Below, piece after piece: positions 1 to 13,173 of a DNA stretch of 64,000 nucleotides (within the stretch, counting starts at the first letter, position 1; every line of letters begins with the position of its first letter). The translations under genes and the position numbers were made by a program. The stretch covers positions 42,123,967-42,187,966 of the forward strand of contig NC_064437.1 of the NCBI RefSeq assembly GCF_023343835.1. Direction: 5' to 3'. The notes beneath the pieces are model-generated. The model was given only the letters and a program-made list of their open reading frames with translations, was not told the origin of the DNA and did not search any database. The stretch is from Lagopus muta (lineage: Eukaryota > Chordata > Aves > Galliformes > Phasianidae).

Positions 1-1861
1 TAGTGCTGCTCAGAGATGTTTGCTGCCTGCTGTGCAGCCATAAGGCTAAGATACGTGAGGCTTTCCCTGCGTTTTCATGCTATTAATATCACTCTGGCAG
101 CATAGATGAAGTGTTTTGCTGCGTGTGCTCCCTCAGCTACGCAATGATCTGAAGGCTGCTGCCTTTGGAGAAATCATATGGGAGATAAGGGGAAAAGGAG
201 AGTGCTTTCCTACTGATTTCTAAAATCATATAGACAGAAATGAGCTAATCATGGAGCATATGCACTCTGACACTGTGGATGTCCATTTTCCACTCGTTTC
301 TGGAAACAAAACTGACAAAATGGATGTATGCATTGTGAAGAATGGTTGGAAGTATTTTGCTTTTTTTATACCCTGCTTCCCAAAGTATTTTTTGCTTGTG
401 TAGTATCCTTAACATGGTTGGCATCCATTTTTCAGTGTCTTGCTTCTGTTTTCCCATGGTTTTCATAAAACAAAGTATATATTAGGATATTGGATAAATA
501 CATAAAGCAAAAATAAGCTTGAGCCTAATAAGCTAGCAACAACCAGCAAGTGCATTGTAAAACGTGTGCTTTGCGTGCTTTGTCTGCAGCTTTTCCTTCT
601 GAGATCTGTTCTTTTCATCTCCCAGGCACGAGCATCATTGTGAAGAGAGGCTGCATAGTATTTGTGCAAGCAATGGGGTCGTAACAGAGTTTCATTGCAT
701 GCGTTTTTTCCTTATTTTGCACAGGGGGATTAGGTAATATTTAGCGGTGGTAACTGCTTGGTTTACAGTATCAGTGCTTGTAGTCCCAGAAGTGTGCATT
801 AGTTAAATGAGATGCAGACCTCAGGGATGGGGCAGTGAGTTGGAAGGGTCCTGTGGGTTTATGCAGGTAATGTTTTTGGAGGAGAGTGACTTCATGGACT
901 GTACTTGCTGTGCACGGAATCTGGGTGGGTTTTCATGTTCATCCCTTCTCGATCATTGTCCTAAATACAGCAGATGATATAACTGGAGGGTTTTTCCTAC
1001 CTGACAAGGCAAGATTTCTTACCTTAATGTGGTCACCTAGACTCTGTTGGCTCCTGGGTGTGCTGTGGGCACCGAATGCAGATAGCTCACTTTTCCAGCT
1101 GTGTTTGCTGAGCTAACATGCAGTCCCAATGGCTGGTGCTACAGTCTCATTTAAGGTCTGACTTCCCCCCTGCCCTTCCTGTAGAGCTCTGCCAGGGCAG
1201 GAATATGGATGATGAGTTGTGTTCTCTGCTTCCTGCCCTTGAATGGCTCAAATTCCCCATCCCAGCTGTCCTCATGCACACAGCTCACTGAGATGCAGAG
1301 CTGTTGGGCTTCAGTGCCAGCACCCAGGCTGCCTTCTGCAGCCTCAGGGAACGTCTGCAGCAAGCACTGCTGTCCTGCGTCATAAAGTGAGCAGGATCGG
1401 GTACTGGGAAATTCCTTTCCACTGAAGAAGTGGAACCACTCTCCTGATACTAATGAATATTAATCGTCTGCTTTAGGAAACTTCCAAAGGTGGGTGTTGT
1501 GCAGGGGTGGAAAGTCTTCAATTCTCAGTTTGTTTGCTGAAAAACTGAAGTTCTCTTGCAAACACGAGCCCTTATCTAATCGTGTAGTTAGCATCATTGG
1601 TTGAAACAGATACCTATCTCTAATACAGCATAATTAAAAATCATCATAATGAGTGAGCAGCAGGCTGCACAGGAAGCCAGTGATGGATGCAATCCCAAGG
1701 ACTCACAGTGCCGTGTCCTCCTCAGAGCTGAGCGCTGGCTGGTGCGTGGCTCCTGCAGGCAGGCCTTGGCAGCGGACTCCAGCACTCAGTTTGGCTGGTG
1801 CAGCTGCAGCTGTGTGAGATGAACTGTTTGCTCAGTTCTCCTGTTGGAGGAATGGGCTTCC

Positions 1862-1871
1862 GGGGGGGGGG
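1862..1871. repeat. Poly-G run
   Basis: A run of ten G residues lies in MCU intron 1, in otherwise mixed sequence. It is a simple mononucleotide tract, probably length-variable. Confidence 0.8.
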
Positions 1872-4800
1872 GTCAGTGTTCAGGTTGCTGGGGATTGCCC
1901 TTTGCTCTCTACAGCAGGTTGTTGTTAATTATGCAAAGCTTGTGGTGCATAAGTTTATTGGTTAGCTGAAATCCCTGAAAAATGGCAGTCTTGAATAAAC
2001 ACAGAACAACTTGAAGGGTTAATGGTTTTCACCTCGTGTTATGGATACGTGCAGAGAGGCAGAAAAAATATGCAAACTGTTGTGTGAGGATTTCCTGCAT
2101 CGTTCTAAATGGGTAACTGGGTGCAGTCTCATTGCTGGACTGCTTTTCTAACGCTGTCTCCTCTGTATGCTAATTTTACAGGTTTCTTTTGCTTTTTTGT
2201 TATTTCTTTTGCGTTTGCACAGGAAGTGTTGTAATTACCTCTGAGGTAAAATCTTCCAATGGAAAACTGATGAGGCAGAAGTGTAAAAATGCATTGATAT
2301 ATTTGCTGGGATTGCATGCTTCAGTGCACTCAAAGAACAGGAGTAATGGATGACAAAAATACTCGGATCCGTTCTCCTATCTGCTGTGCTTGCATATCCC
2401 CTTAAATGCCAGGCTGAGATCAGGCTCTGATCTCAAAGCACCTGGGGGAAGCCCTTACAGCTTGCAGCAGTGTGTTGATGAGGCTGCAGAATTGCCTCCT
2501 GTTTCCGATGCTTGAAGTGGGGTTTCCCTGCAGCGTAGGTAATTCCCCAAAGCAGGGGATGCTCGCTTTGCTTAGAAGGGAAGGAAGAGGTGGAGTGGCA
2601 GTTGAACTGAATTCCAAAGCTTTTTTTTTTTTTTTTTTTAATAAGCTGTATTGAAATGTGTTCTGCAAAGGCTTTTTGTTGCCAGGGGAGCTGGGATTCC
2701 TTGCAGCTCACCACTCTGCCTCCCCCCATCCCTTCCCTCTTAGCATGCAAGGAACGCTGCATCATCCAGCAAGGGTATCTCCCGTCTCCCGCCTACGCGG
2801 CACGTTCAGCACGACAAGCAGCAGTGAGCATGGGCAGCTCCTGAGAAAGCAACCTTGGCGTTCCTGTGGCAAGGTTGTACTGCCTGCAAGTTTTAACTTC
2901 GTTCCCCATCTCAGGTTCTCTAGGGTGCCTTTTGTCTCTAAAGCAAGATCCCTTCTAAATAGTAGAAAGAGAGGGGATTGTGGCTGCTTTTTAGAGTACG
3001 CTGTGGGGAGCACTGCTGTTGGAGTAGCAACATTTGTACTAGAAAGCCTGCTTCTAAGGAGTAGCTTTCCTTTTTTCAAAGAGGAAAGTTGTAGATTATG
3101 AGGAAACTAAAACAGTTGGTCTTGGCGCTTGGTTTGAGCAAATGTAGAAACAGTGGGGTGTGAGAGCTCTTGTCCCAGACCGTGGGTTATGCTGGAGAGT
3201 CTGTGGAGCTGGGATCATGAGCACTTGCATCCCATGAGGTGCATGTGAAGGGAAAATCCCTTTGTATCCCTTGCACCTCTCAGCCGTCGTTCTGAGATGA
3301 GGACCTTGGTGTGTGATCTGGCTGCTTACAGCTGTTATTACGTGTAGAGCTTTCCCAGAAGAGACCTTTTTTCTCATCATCTTGCTTTTCAGAGTGACAC
3401 TAATGCTTGAATCCGTAGACAATACAGAAGAGAAATTGATGCTGTTAATGAGACTGTTGCCCACCTACGTTTTAACGTTACTGTCTCAACTTGTTTCGTG
3501 ATTATTGATGTTATATGGTGGAGACTGGAAATGTTAAGTACTCAGCCTGCATTAGAAAATGCCTCTAGAAACATGTAAGTGGTGTGAGACTGTTTCAGAC
3601 TGACCTTTGTGTCTGAGCAGGACGTGAAGAGATTGGTTCAGTTTCTGTGTGACTTTTCAGCTGCTGTGAGTACCAGCGCAGGCCTTGGTGACTCTGCCAA
3701 GCCCAGTAATATTCAGACTCTGCTCTTGATGGCTTCCATTTAAACCACTAATGCCACTGTAGAGTTGCACTGGCCTTGGGGAAGGCATTGCTGTACAAAA
3801 CACACAAAAAGAAACAACAACACAAAAAAAAAAAAGCACAGTATGTCTAGTCTAGTATAAAGTTAGAATGAGAACAGTAGGAAGTTACCTACACTGCCTG
3901 TCTCTCTGTGGGGAAAACAAACAGGAAAACATTATGAATGCTCAGCTTTAAGGGAGCAAGGGAAACTTTGGGTTGTGCCATCAGGTGGACGTGTATGGTT
4001 GTGCTGGTGTATGTGTGCACGCAGAGACTTGCAAAGTGTACGTGTGAGCTGCTGTACTTTTAAAGTATACTCCTTGCAGTGAGATTTGTCAAGTATTTCT
4101 ACGTCCTATGGCCAAACAGTCTGTGTTGTGGGGTGTGGTAAAATCCCTTAGTAATTCTTCTTGCATCTCTTCTGCATTTGTGTCACAGTCTTCTCTCAAA
4201 TAAACGACTACGTGCAGGTTGCTCTTGCATTAAGGTGGAACAACCTGCTGAGCTGTGAGATACCAAGCAAAGGCTCTGCAGTGTGCATCATCTCTGCAGC
4301 TTTAGGCCATCTCCTGAGGGTCTTCCCAGGGTCCAGAAGTACAAACTGAAAGAACGATGTGGAGCACAGCCACAACTGTTTCTGATGAAGGAGGCAGGCT
4401 GAGCGTGGTGAGGTTGCTTGCCTCTCATGTGGAAAAGCTGAGCCTGTTTTGAAGCCTTGTGAAGTTCAGCGGTAAACCAGTGCTGTAGTTCCACACAAGT
4501 ACACCAAGTGAGGTGGCAGAGCATTGCTTCTCTGTTATTTATTGGCAGAAGTGGGAAGTCTGTCACCAGGTTCTCTGCAGCTAGAAATTTAAGAAAGATC
4601 TTATTTTAAAGGTTTTCATGAGCTTAATTTTCCAAGTAAATGCTTTCAAAACATGTTCTGAAAGCTTATGGTACTTAGAGTTCCTGAGATGGGATCAGAA
4701 AGGCAGGGAGGGAGCATGAAATGATTCTTTCTGCTGTGCAGCCTGTAAGATGGCAGCTTTATTTTAAACTTACTTCCATGCATACTGCATATGGAAGGTG

Positions 4801-5985
4801 TTCTGCTTCAGTCAATGCTGAGTGAACCCAAAGACAGGCCTTACACCCTGGCAGGCATTGCACATGTTGCTGGTAAAACAGTGTAAGAGTTGATGAACTC
4901 CTTTGTTTTCAAATGAATGCTTAGCAAATAACTTTGCTGAGCAGTCTGAACTGGGCAAGAGGCTGGAAGCAAGAGATTTGTGTGCATGGGTGTTTCAGGC
5001 AGGAGTTCATCAAACTTTATTAACTTGCTTGGTTTTTACAGTGCTAAAAAGCAGTGGAAGGACCTGGAAGAAGAAATAAGGAATAAAAAATATGCCCTTG
5101 GCTTATCCTACAAGCCCCTGGGAGGAGTACTGGAAACATTCTTGTCTTAGTTGAAGCATAGCATGGATGCGAGACCTTAAAATGTCACTGCTCTGGGACT
5201 CTGGCTTCCAAAAGCAGAAGCCCAGACTGGTTAGTTGGGCACCTGTCCTTCCTGCAAGCTCTTTTCCCCCCAAGTCGATCTCCCCATGTAAGCTGAAGTG
5301 TGCGAGCAGTTTGTTAGGGGCTGTGTAGGAGCACTGTAGCAGAAGCAGCCTTGCTGTGGTGCAAGGATTGCTATGCTGCAGCTGCCTGGAAATTAGAACC
5401 TGGCCAATGTGGTGCCAATAGATTACTGGTCTGTAAGACGAGAAGACTGGAGGGGTGTGAAATGTGTGCTGTTGTCCTTGCTCTCTGAAGCAGAGGCTTC
5501 GAGTTTTAATGGCTTTAAAGGCTTCAATGTTTAAGAAGTATTTGCTAGAGGAGAGCGTGTGTTCAGTAAACCTTGCAGCCATCAGTGTGAAATAGAGCTG
5601 GGAGTAATAGATCTGGATTGACAACTGGGGCATGAGTAGCCCTCGCACAGACTTGGTTTTATGGATAAATAGTGGTTGTACAAAAAGATTTGGTTGTGTT
5701 CTCGCTTGAGACAGACCTCTACCCTGTTTTACAGAGGATGGCGGAATCTGTAATTATTTGAGGTGTGTCCTACTGGGTAATCTGTCTCCAGCTAACCTGC
5801 AAAGTAGAGATGTAGTAGTATTATCTGGTTCCCTATGTGCCACTGTGAGATTCTGGGTATTTCTTGACTGCCTGTCTTTTGGAGTTTGATCATGGGTAGC
5901 TTTGTGCACACTTGCAGAGAAAAACAAGTGGGCACAAGTGTAGAGTTATGTCATGTAGCTGCATGTCTTCACAAGTCTTCCAAAT

Positions 5986-6062
5986 CATAGAATGACTTGG
6001 GTTGGAAGGGACCTCAAGGGTCATCAAGTTCCGACCCCATGTCTTAGGCAGTGTTTCCAACC
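5986..6062 (-). mobile_element. CR1 LINE 3'-end fragment
   Basis: The + strand reads ATCATAGAATGACTTGGGTT and continues into GGAAGGGACCTCAAGGGTCATC. This is the reverse complement of the conserved avian CR1 3' end. The element is therefore on the minus strand, with its 3' terminus at the left. Only about 80 bp is recognisable, so it is a severely 5'-truncated or decayed copy with no coding capacity. Confidence 0.8.
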
Positions 6063-7532
6063 TCTGGGTCTTAGATCAGTACTAAATACTAAGTGTTAGA
6101 TCAATACTAAATCCTACTTCATTTTTTTCCTGGACCAAAAAATGTGTACTTTTTAGTAGAGATTGTAAAGCACTCTGTTTGAGGTTGAGATTTGCCTTGA
6201 GAGGTGGCTGTGAGGTGGCAAGACTTGCCTCTTGAGTAGGAACACAGCAGCAATTTCAGTTAATGGGATTTTGCTTCCTATGGATGACATTGTCTGCTTT
6301 CCGTGCCGGTTGAACATCAGGGAAGTGAGCTGGGGGAAAAAGGGAAGAGTTTGTTCATCTTGTGCAACTGCAACCCTGAAGTTGGAGGGGGCAGCTCACG
6401 GAGTTGCTTCTTCAGGGCCATTTTGCATAATGCATATCTCATTTCAACCAATGCTGCAGCATTGACAGGCCTGCCTGAGGAGTTCTGGTAGATGCTCCCA
6501 GGAAATCTGTGCAGAGCAAGACAAATGAGTTGGGCCGTAAACTTGGGCTTATTACAGGGTGATGTTGGGGTCGATGAGGGAAAAATAGCTTTTCTGCATA
6601 TATCTGTAGAGGTCTGATGTATTGACTGGACTCCAGAAAGAGTTAAAGCCCCCAAATTCATAGTGAAGCTTTTATTGGAATGAATGTTTTTGTAATTCAG
6701 TAATACAGTAATCTTTGAGATAGCCGAAATCTGACCTTGTTGCTTGACTGTGTCGTTGTGTGGGCTTGTATGGAAGTAAAACAGGACAATTAATCTGAAG
6801 AACCAGTATTCTCCCTTCATGGAGAACAGAGCCCTTAATGTAATATTGGGGATTTTACTTCTTAGCTTTATTCAATTTTAAGCTACTGAAGTTTCAGCCA
6901 CATTTCTGCGAGTTTCATGGAGGGACAAGCAAAGATGCAGACAAAGACCTGCTGACAAGTGATACAGTACTTAATAAGATTAAGCTTTCACTAATACTAG
7001 CCTTAATTTCTGTTTAGGAAGAAAATGGCAGGCCCAGATCTCGACAGGGATGAAGAAGTATTTCTCATTTTCCAGCTGTAAATTCCATAGGGAGGAAGAT
7101 GAGACACCATGTGGCTGGGCAGCAAGCTGTATTGATTCTTAGCAGCTGATAACTCTGCAGGAAGCAATAGCTGAGCTTGGTGCCCATGAGAATGAGAGAG
7201 TGCAGTCATGGGCAGGTGATAAGAAGGCTGCCTCTCAAAGCAGCAGGGAAGCTTGGGATCTGCTGAATTAAGGTAATGTAATGAATTGTGCTCTGGTAGG
7301 TGTGGCTGCAGTAGCAGCACTCATGATTGATGTAATTCATTTTGGTGTTAGTACTGACTAGTCCAGTGAAGTTTTGCCGAAGGTAAAAATGCTTTGCAGA
7401 TGCTTGAGCTGGTGCTGCAAGATTATGCAGTTATCCTTGGAGTACTCCACCCTCTGACCTGCAAGTTTGGGGTGGGGAGCAGAACAAAATACCCACAATT
7501 CAGGTGGAGATGGGTAGAGACCTATTCAATGT

Positions 7533-7672
7533 AGGCTGTCAAGTCCATGGGACTGGATGGGATCCACCTGAGGGAGGTGGTAGAGGTGATCGCCAAGCCA
7601 CGTTTCACCATTTATCAGTGGTTCCCTCATCCAGAGAGGTCCCAGAGGGTCGGAGGCTTGCCAATGTCATGT
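7533..7672 (+). mobile_element. CR1 LINE internal fragment (RT region)
   Basis: The sequence CTGGATGGGATCCACCTGAG, followed by a GTGATCGCCAAGCCAC block and a GAGAGGTCCCAGAGG block, matches the reverse-transcriptase part of CR1 in + orientation. About 310 bp of unrecognised sequence separates it from the CR1 3' end at 7984. It may be the same insertion with an internal deletion or rearrangement, or an independent copy. The reading frame is broken, so it is a fossil. Confidence 0.65.
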
Positions 7673-7983
7673 TGAAACTGCTGTTGCTGTATTTCTTAAT
7701 CTAGGGGAGAAAAAACCTGCCTTTCAGAAATCCATTGTTAACCAAAGAGGAAAATGAGGGCAAAGAGGAAAGCATGTGAAGACGATGAGTTACTTGCTGG
7801 TCAGCCACCATTTGAGAAATTTGAGGAGAGGTGTGGCTTAGAACATGGAAGTTGTGCAGTGATAGCTGTACTTATCCAGGCTCACATAGCGATGTGCTGC
7901 GTGGTTCGGCACAAAGTCTTCACTGTTTGCGCTTGGTTTCCTGCTGCTGCACTGGCATAACTGGGGAATTCCTTCACATCCCA

Positions 7984-8382
7984 AGCAGCATTGTTCAGCC
8001 TGGAGAAAAGAAGGCTGCAGGGTTATCTCATTGCAGCCTTTCAGTACCTAAAGGGAGCCTACAAACAGGAGGGGAATCAACTCTTTGAAAGGGTTGATAA
8101 TTGCAGGACAAGGGGAAATGGTTTTCAGTTGAGGGAGAGAAGATTAAGGTTGGATGTCAGGGGGAAGATCTTTACTATGAGAGTGGTGAGGTGCTGGAAC
8201 AGGCTGCCCAGAGAGGTTGTGGATGCCCCGTCCCTGGAGGTGTTCAAGGCCAGGTTGGATGGGGTCCTGGGCAGCCTGGTCTAACACTAAACGTGGAGGT
8301 TGGTGGCCCTGCATGTGGCAGGGGGGTTGGAGATTCATGATCCTTGAGGTCCCTTCCAACCCAGGCCATTCTGTGATTCTTA
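7984..8382 (+). mobile_element. CR1 LINE 3' end with C-terminal ORF2 remnant
   Basis: The + strand frame at 7991-8284 encodes a typical C-terminal segment of CR1 ORF2. It begins [17 protein letters not shown] and continues with RGNGFQL, RLDVRGK, VVRCWNRLPREVVDAPS and LEVFKARLDG. A CR1 3' UTR follows, ending in GAGGTCCCTTCCAACC and CATTCTGTGATTCT near 8380. The copy is 5'-truncated and cannot move by itself. It faces the minus-strand CR1 at 8601-9461 in tail-to-tail orientation. Confidence 0.9.
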
Positions 8383-8600
8383 GAATAATTGTTAGACAAG
8401 TAATATTTTGAAAAATGCAAGTCTGGCTTGCTTGCCAGCTTGCATTTTGCAATTCCTTCACTCAGATGTTTGTTTATACCCATTGATCACTGTAACTATA
8501 GCAGTGCTTTTCAAAGGGAATTTTTTACTAGAAATTGAAACTGTTTCAATGGGTTTTTCAGTTCAGTGCCAAGCTGGGAGGAAGGCTGATGATTTGCATG

Positions 8601-9461
8601 TAGAATTGTGGAATCACAAGGTTGGAAATGACCTAAGATCATCTAGTCCAACCGTCCTCTCATCACCACTGCTACAAGCACTAAACCACATCTTGCTGCT
8701 CCTCATCCAGGCGCCTCTTGAACACTGCCAGGGATGACTCCAGCCACTCCAGTGCCTGACCACTCTCTGAGAGAAAAAGTTTTTCCTCATGTCCAACCGA
8801 AACCTCCTCTGGTACAACTTGTGACCATTTTCCCGGGTCCTGTTCATTGCCTGGGAGAAGAGGCCCTCTTCACCACAGCCTCCCTTCAGGAAGTTGTATA
8901 GTGCAGTGAGGTCTCCCCTGAGCCTCCTCTTCTCCAGACTGAACAATCCCAGCTCCCTCAGCTGCTCCTCATAGGATTTGTGCTCCAGATCCCTCACCAG
9001 TTTTGTTGCCCTTCTCTGGACATTCTTCAGGGTCTCAATGTCTTTCCTGTAGGGAGGAGCCCAAAAGTGCACACAGTACTCGAGGTGTGACCTCACTAGT
9101 GCTGAGTACAGGGGGATGATCACCTCCCTGCTCCTGCTGGCCACACCATTTCTAATGCAGGCCAGGATGCCGTTGGCCCTCTTGGCCACCTGGCACACTG
9201 CTGGCTCATGTTCAGCTGAGCATCAACCAACACCCCCAGGTCCTTTTCTTCTTCACAATTGTCCAGCCACTCATCTCCAAGCCTATAACTCTGCATAGGG
9301 TTGTTGTGGCCAAAGTGCAGAACCCGGCACTTGGCCTTGTTGAACTTCATCCCATTCACCTCAGCCCAGCGATCCAGCTTATCTAAATCCCTCTGAAGGG
9401 GCTCCCTACCCTCAGGCAGATCAACACTGCCTCCCAACTTGGTGTCACCTGCAAACTTATA
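8601..9461 (-). mobile_element. CR1 LINE, 5'-truncated, inverted relative to its neighbour
   Basis: The minus strand encodes CR1 ORF2 remnants in two overlapping frames. One (9437-9120) carries [20 protein letters not shown] and [12 protein letters not shown]. The other (9198-8614) carries [40 protein letters not shown] and [18 protein letters not shown]. The frame change near 9120-9198 indicates a frameshift. Just upstream, the RT catalytic box reads FAGDTKL where active CR1 copies have FADDTKL, so one catalytic aspartate is lost. The 3' terminus is at the left (about 8601) and the 5' truncation is near 9461. It is a dead element in MCU intron 1. Confidence 0.9.
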
Positions 9462-12027
9462 GTGGTTATAGTGGTAGGTCAGAGCTGGCAGGGTGAGAAA
9501 GCACAGGCATCTTGTGCTCTGGTGCTGTTAGCACAGCAGAAACTCAGAGTGTTTTGGACTCCGGGCGACACAGCTACTGGTGCCATGAGCCAGTGTGACC
9601 TGCTGCTCCGCTTTGTGTCCTCGCTCATCTCTGTACTGCTGTGTGTGTGCAGCAAAGGCTTTAAGAAATGGGGAAACCTCCCCTCATGTACTGCCTGTCC
9701 TTGTCAAAATGAGAATGGTTTGCAGGCATTTGGCAGGAAAGAAATATTGAGCGATGAGTCATGCTCCAGGAAAGGCCTTGCTCCAAATCCTGAGGCAAAA
9801 AGGAGGTGTCTGCCTTTGGGCTTCTCCTGCACGCACCTAGTTGTGTGCTGGTGCTGGAGAGATGGCAGGGTCAGATAAAACTGCAGGTTGCTTTACTGCC
9901 TTACTGGTAAAAGGAAATTGCAGAAGCAGTGTTACTGGGGTTCCCTGCTCTGTGTTTATTGACAAGTTCCAAGTATGGCTGAAAGCAGAAGGAGAATGTG
10001 CTGGGCATGTGCAGTGACATGCAGCTTTCTGTGAGCAAAGCATGAATGGGGTGGTTGCTGCTGAGATTGCAGTTAATATTGATTTAGTTATAATAATGTT
10101 CTACTTTGTTCTGTAAGTATAATCATTGGCTGAATTTCATGAGTGACTTCAGTTACAAGTCACTGTGTTTGAACTGTGAGATAGAAGGTGTAATGGGTCT
10201 GCTGAAATATGTCAGCTGATTAACACTGGGGGATAGCAAACGGGAAAAAATAACATGGAATGGACCCATAGCTATTAGTATATTCTTTTAAGTCTTGACA
10301 TGTTAAGGTTTCAAAGGTAGCTGCTTTTTGAATGCAGGCGGGTTGAAAGGATTATATCTCATCTTTACGATGGTTTTCCAGTCCGTAAATGTCAGAACTG
10401 CATATATGATATGAAATGTATGTTCTATCCTGGCATCAGGAAATGCAGGCACTCCACTGGTGGTGCAAACCTTCTGCAAGAGAGCTTTTCTGGCTCTGTA
10501 GCTCCATTTTTCTTTCTTATTTGGGGGTGGAAGGGACCAGTGTATTGGGGGGGAGGGGGAGTTTTACGGAAAATAGTTTAAATTGTAGAGGAAAAAAAAA
10601 ATGTATGGGACTGTGCTTGCAGAAATTCAGGCACCTAAAAGGCAAATAGGCTTACTTAAGCCCATTTTTCTTTTTTCATTTCCATGGAGGTTAGATATCA
10701 AACATGTATTCCTTTTGGAAGTCAAAAGTAACTGATGGTTTAAAGAAACCTGGTTAAAACTGGTGTTGGGAAAGCACTTGCCTGCCCCAATCTCCTATTC
10801 TGGCTGTTAAAACAAAATTAAAGCCTGGAGACCAGACATCACAGATCATTTAGCCAGTATTTGCCCAGTCCATTTAACCTGAACGCTGCACTGTCTAGTG
10901 GCTCCAGGAAACATAATGTGTACCAAAACAGAATTTCCTCCTAATAATGCCAAGGTAAATCACTTAAGCCAGTTATGATCTGTGTTATTTCCACACAATT
11001 TATTTCAGAGAATTTGGCATGTAAAATTCTGGAAAAGCATTTGATTGCCATTTGAACTCTAACAAAGGTATTTCTCAGGGCTTTTGAGGGAACTGAACAG
11101 AACTTTTGCGGACATAAGATTTCACCTGGATCACCAAGTGTTTGCTGCCAGGAAAAAGGCCTTCTCATGCTGCCTGTGCTAAACCTATGGTACTTCCAAG
11201 GTTTTAGATATTTGTAATGAAATGCCTACACTGATGTGCATCTCTGTAGTTACTGTCAGCCTTCATGTGAGAGGGGGAGGGAACAGAAGCACATTCACTA
11301 AAGCTAATCTTGGCTTCAGCAAAAAATGCTTCTAATTACAGTTTCCTAGCCGTATCTTTCCTTTTAAGCTCCAACACTTAATAGCAGCAAGTGTGATCTG
11401 GATAATGCTAAGGCTTCAATCTAAATGAACCCAGTTACCTTCACTATGATAAAAAGAAAAAAAGGCTGTCAGGAAAGCTGAGAAGAGAAAGGGAAAAAAG
11501 CTTCAATATGGGAGTTGGAAGCAGCAATTGATGCTCATCAGCTGAAGATTAAAAAGAGCAGAGAGGTGTTAGTAGTTACATTCAGTTTTAACAAAGCAAA
11601 AAAATAAATGTTACTGGATTTAATCAAGCTTGGCAAAACCTCCTTACGTAAGCTTCACGGTTGGTTGAGCTGTACTGTAATGCAAGATGGGTCTGGGATG
11701 TGACCAAGTAATTCCAAAAGTCTTTCCCTTCAACAAAAACGCAAGTCACTAAGTAGGAGCACTCCTGTTAAATAACCAATTTGTTTTCCTGAAGCAATGC
11801 TCATGTGCTGTGACTAGTTTGCCCGCACTCGGTACATTGATATGGATGGTAATCATCGTTCCAAGTGCAGCACTGCATTTACAGTCTCAGAAAATACACC
11901 TGTAAAAACACTAATCACATGCTGTGAGGTAGATCTGAACTGAAAAAGAATTGACTAAGTAAGATATCTTATTCTACTTCAATTTGAATAGATCAACAGA
12001 TTTCAGAGACACAGCTGTTGAATTGTG

Positions 12028-12030
<3 letters not shown>

Positions 12031-12064
<34 letters not shown>
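12031..12064. repeat. (AT)17 microsatellite
   Basis: Seventeen AT units in a row sit in MCU intron 1, flanked by GTGTAA on the left and GTATGTG on the right. It is a plain dinucleotide microsatellite and is likely polymorphic. Confidence 0.95.
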
Positions 12065-12070
<6 letters not shown>

Positions 12071-13153
12071 GAAGTTGGTGCTAACTAAAACAAACAAAAA
12101 ACCAAACTGAGCATACACAGGCCAAAAAATACCCCTAACGAGCTGCTGGCCAGCGTATTGCTTGGATGCTTATTCCTTCCTCATCTTCTGCATCCTGCCA
12201 GACTGCCTTTGGAAGGGTGCCTGCTCTTCTAGAAGTCTCTGCTCCAGATGTTGCTCAGCGTTTGCCTTTTGCTAATGCGAGGGCAGGTTTACTGCCTGCT
12301 GCCCTCCTCTCATGTCCTTGGGTGAAATGCCGGCTTGCAGATCAATTGCAAATGTTTAACAGAAAAATTGCTCTAAAATATTTTTTTTCTGTAATAGGGT
12401 TGAACAGCTTCTGCTCTCCAACTTAATCAACTATTTTGTATCCGCTTCAGATATAGAGTGAACTGAATACTTTGTCTTAACTCTTCTGCATTATTCATAG
12501 CCTATTGTCTCTGCTGTCACACTGTGAGATAAATGATCTCTGTTTTCAGAAGTTAAATATGATTTATTCTTTCTTCAGCCCATGTAATATTTGAACAAAT
12601 CCCAGTCAGAGCTGGAAGATCATTTCTCTAAGATGTGAATTGGAGGATTGCAGTCATATAGAATCCACTGATGCATCAAAATGATAGCATCTATTTGAGG
12701 AGAGAACAAACTAAGAAAAGCCTACTTGAGGACTGCAAGTTTTATCTTTCACAAACCAATTGTTTTCACCATTGGCAATGTTAGAAAACCAATTTCTTTT
12801 GATCTTATCCCAACGATTCATTTGCTGTTGGGTACCATGAAGCTATATAACACCAGAAACTCTGTACTGTGCTTTCTGGGAGTAGAACTGATTTTAAGAG
12901 TTTGTACCTGCCTAACACAGCAACTGTCTCCTCCAACTCTTTTCCCACAGCCAGACAGACTGTTCTGTAAGGAGTGCTATGTACAGAATTAAAACCCAAA
13001 CCACCTGGAACAGGATGTGTACCTTGTACTTGTTGTTTACCTGAATTCTTCCTTTTGGGTCTTTTCTATCTGAAATCTTAAGTTTTGAAGAACTTAATGA
13101 GTAGTTTTAGGAGTTGTGCAAATAAATGGTTGTAGGTGAAAGCAGTGGCCACT

Positions 13154-13173
13154 TAGAATCATAGAATCATAGC
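13154..13173 (-). mobile_element. Possible CR1 3'-terminal repeat relic
   Basis: TTAGAATCATAGAATCATAG resembles the reverse complement of the short tandem repeats at the 3' tip of CR1. No CR1 body follows, so it is either a very short insertion or a coincidence. Confidence 0.35.

Noticed and set aside
2658..3101. A 147-codon + strand frame in MCU intron 1.
   Set aside because: Other overlapping frames on both strands are similarly open, and the start does not look like coding sequence. No homology is recognised.
8614..9437. Long minus-strand frames considered as a host gene.
   Set aside because: The peptides are CR1 ORF2 reverse-transcriptase remnants with a frameshift and a lost catalytic residue.
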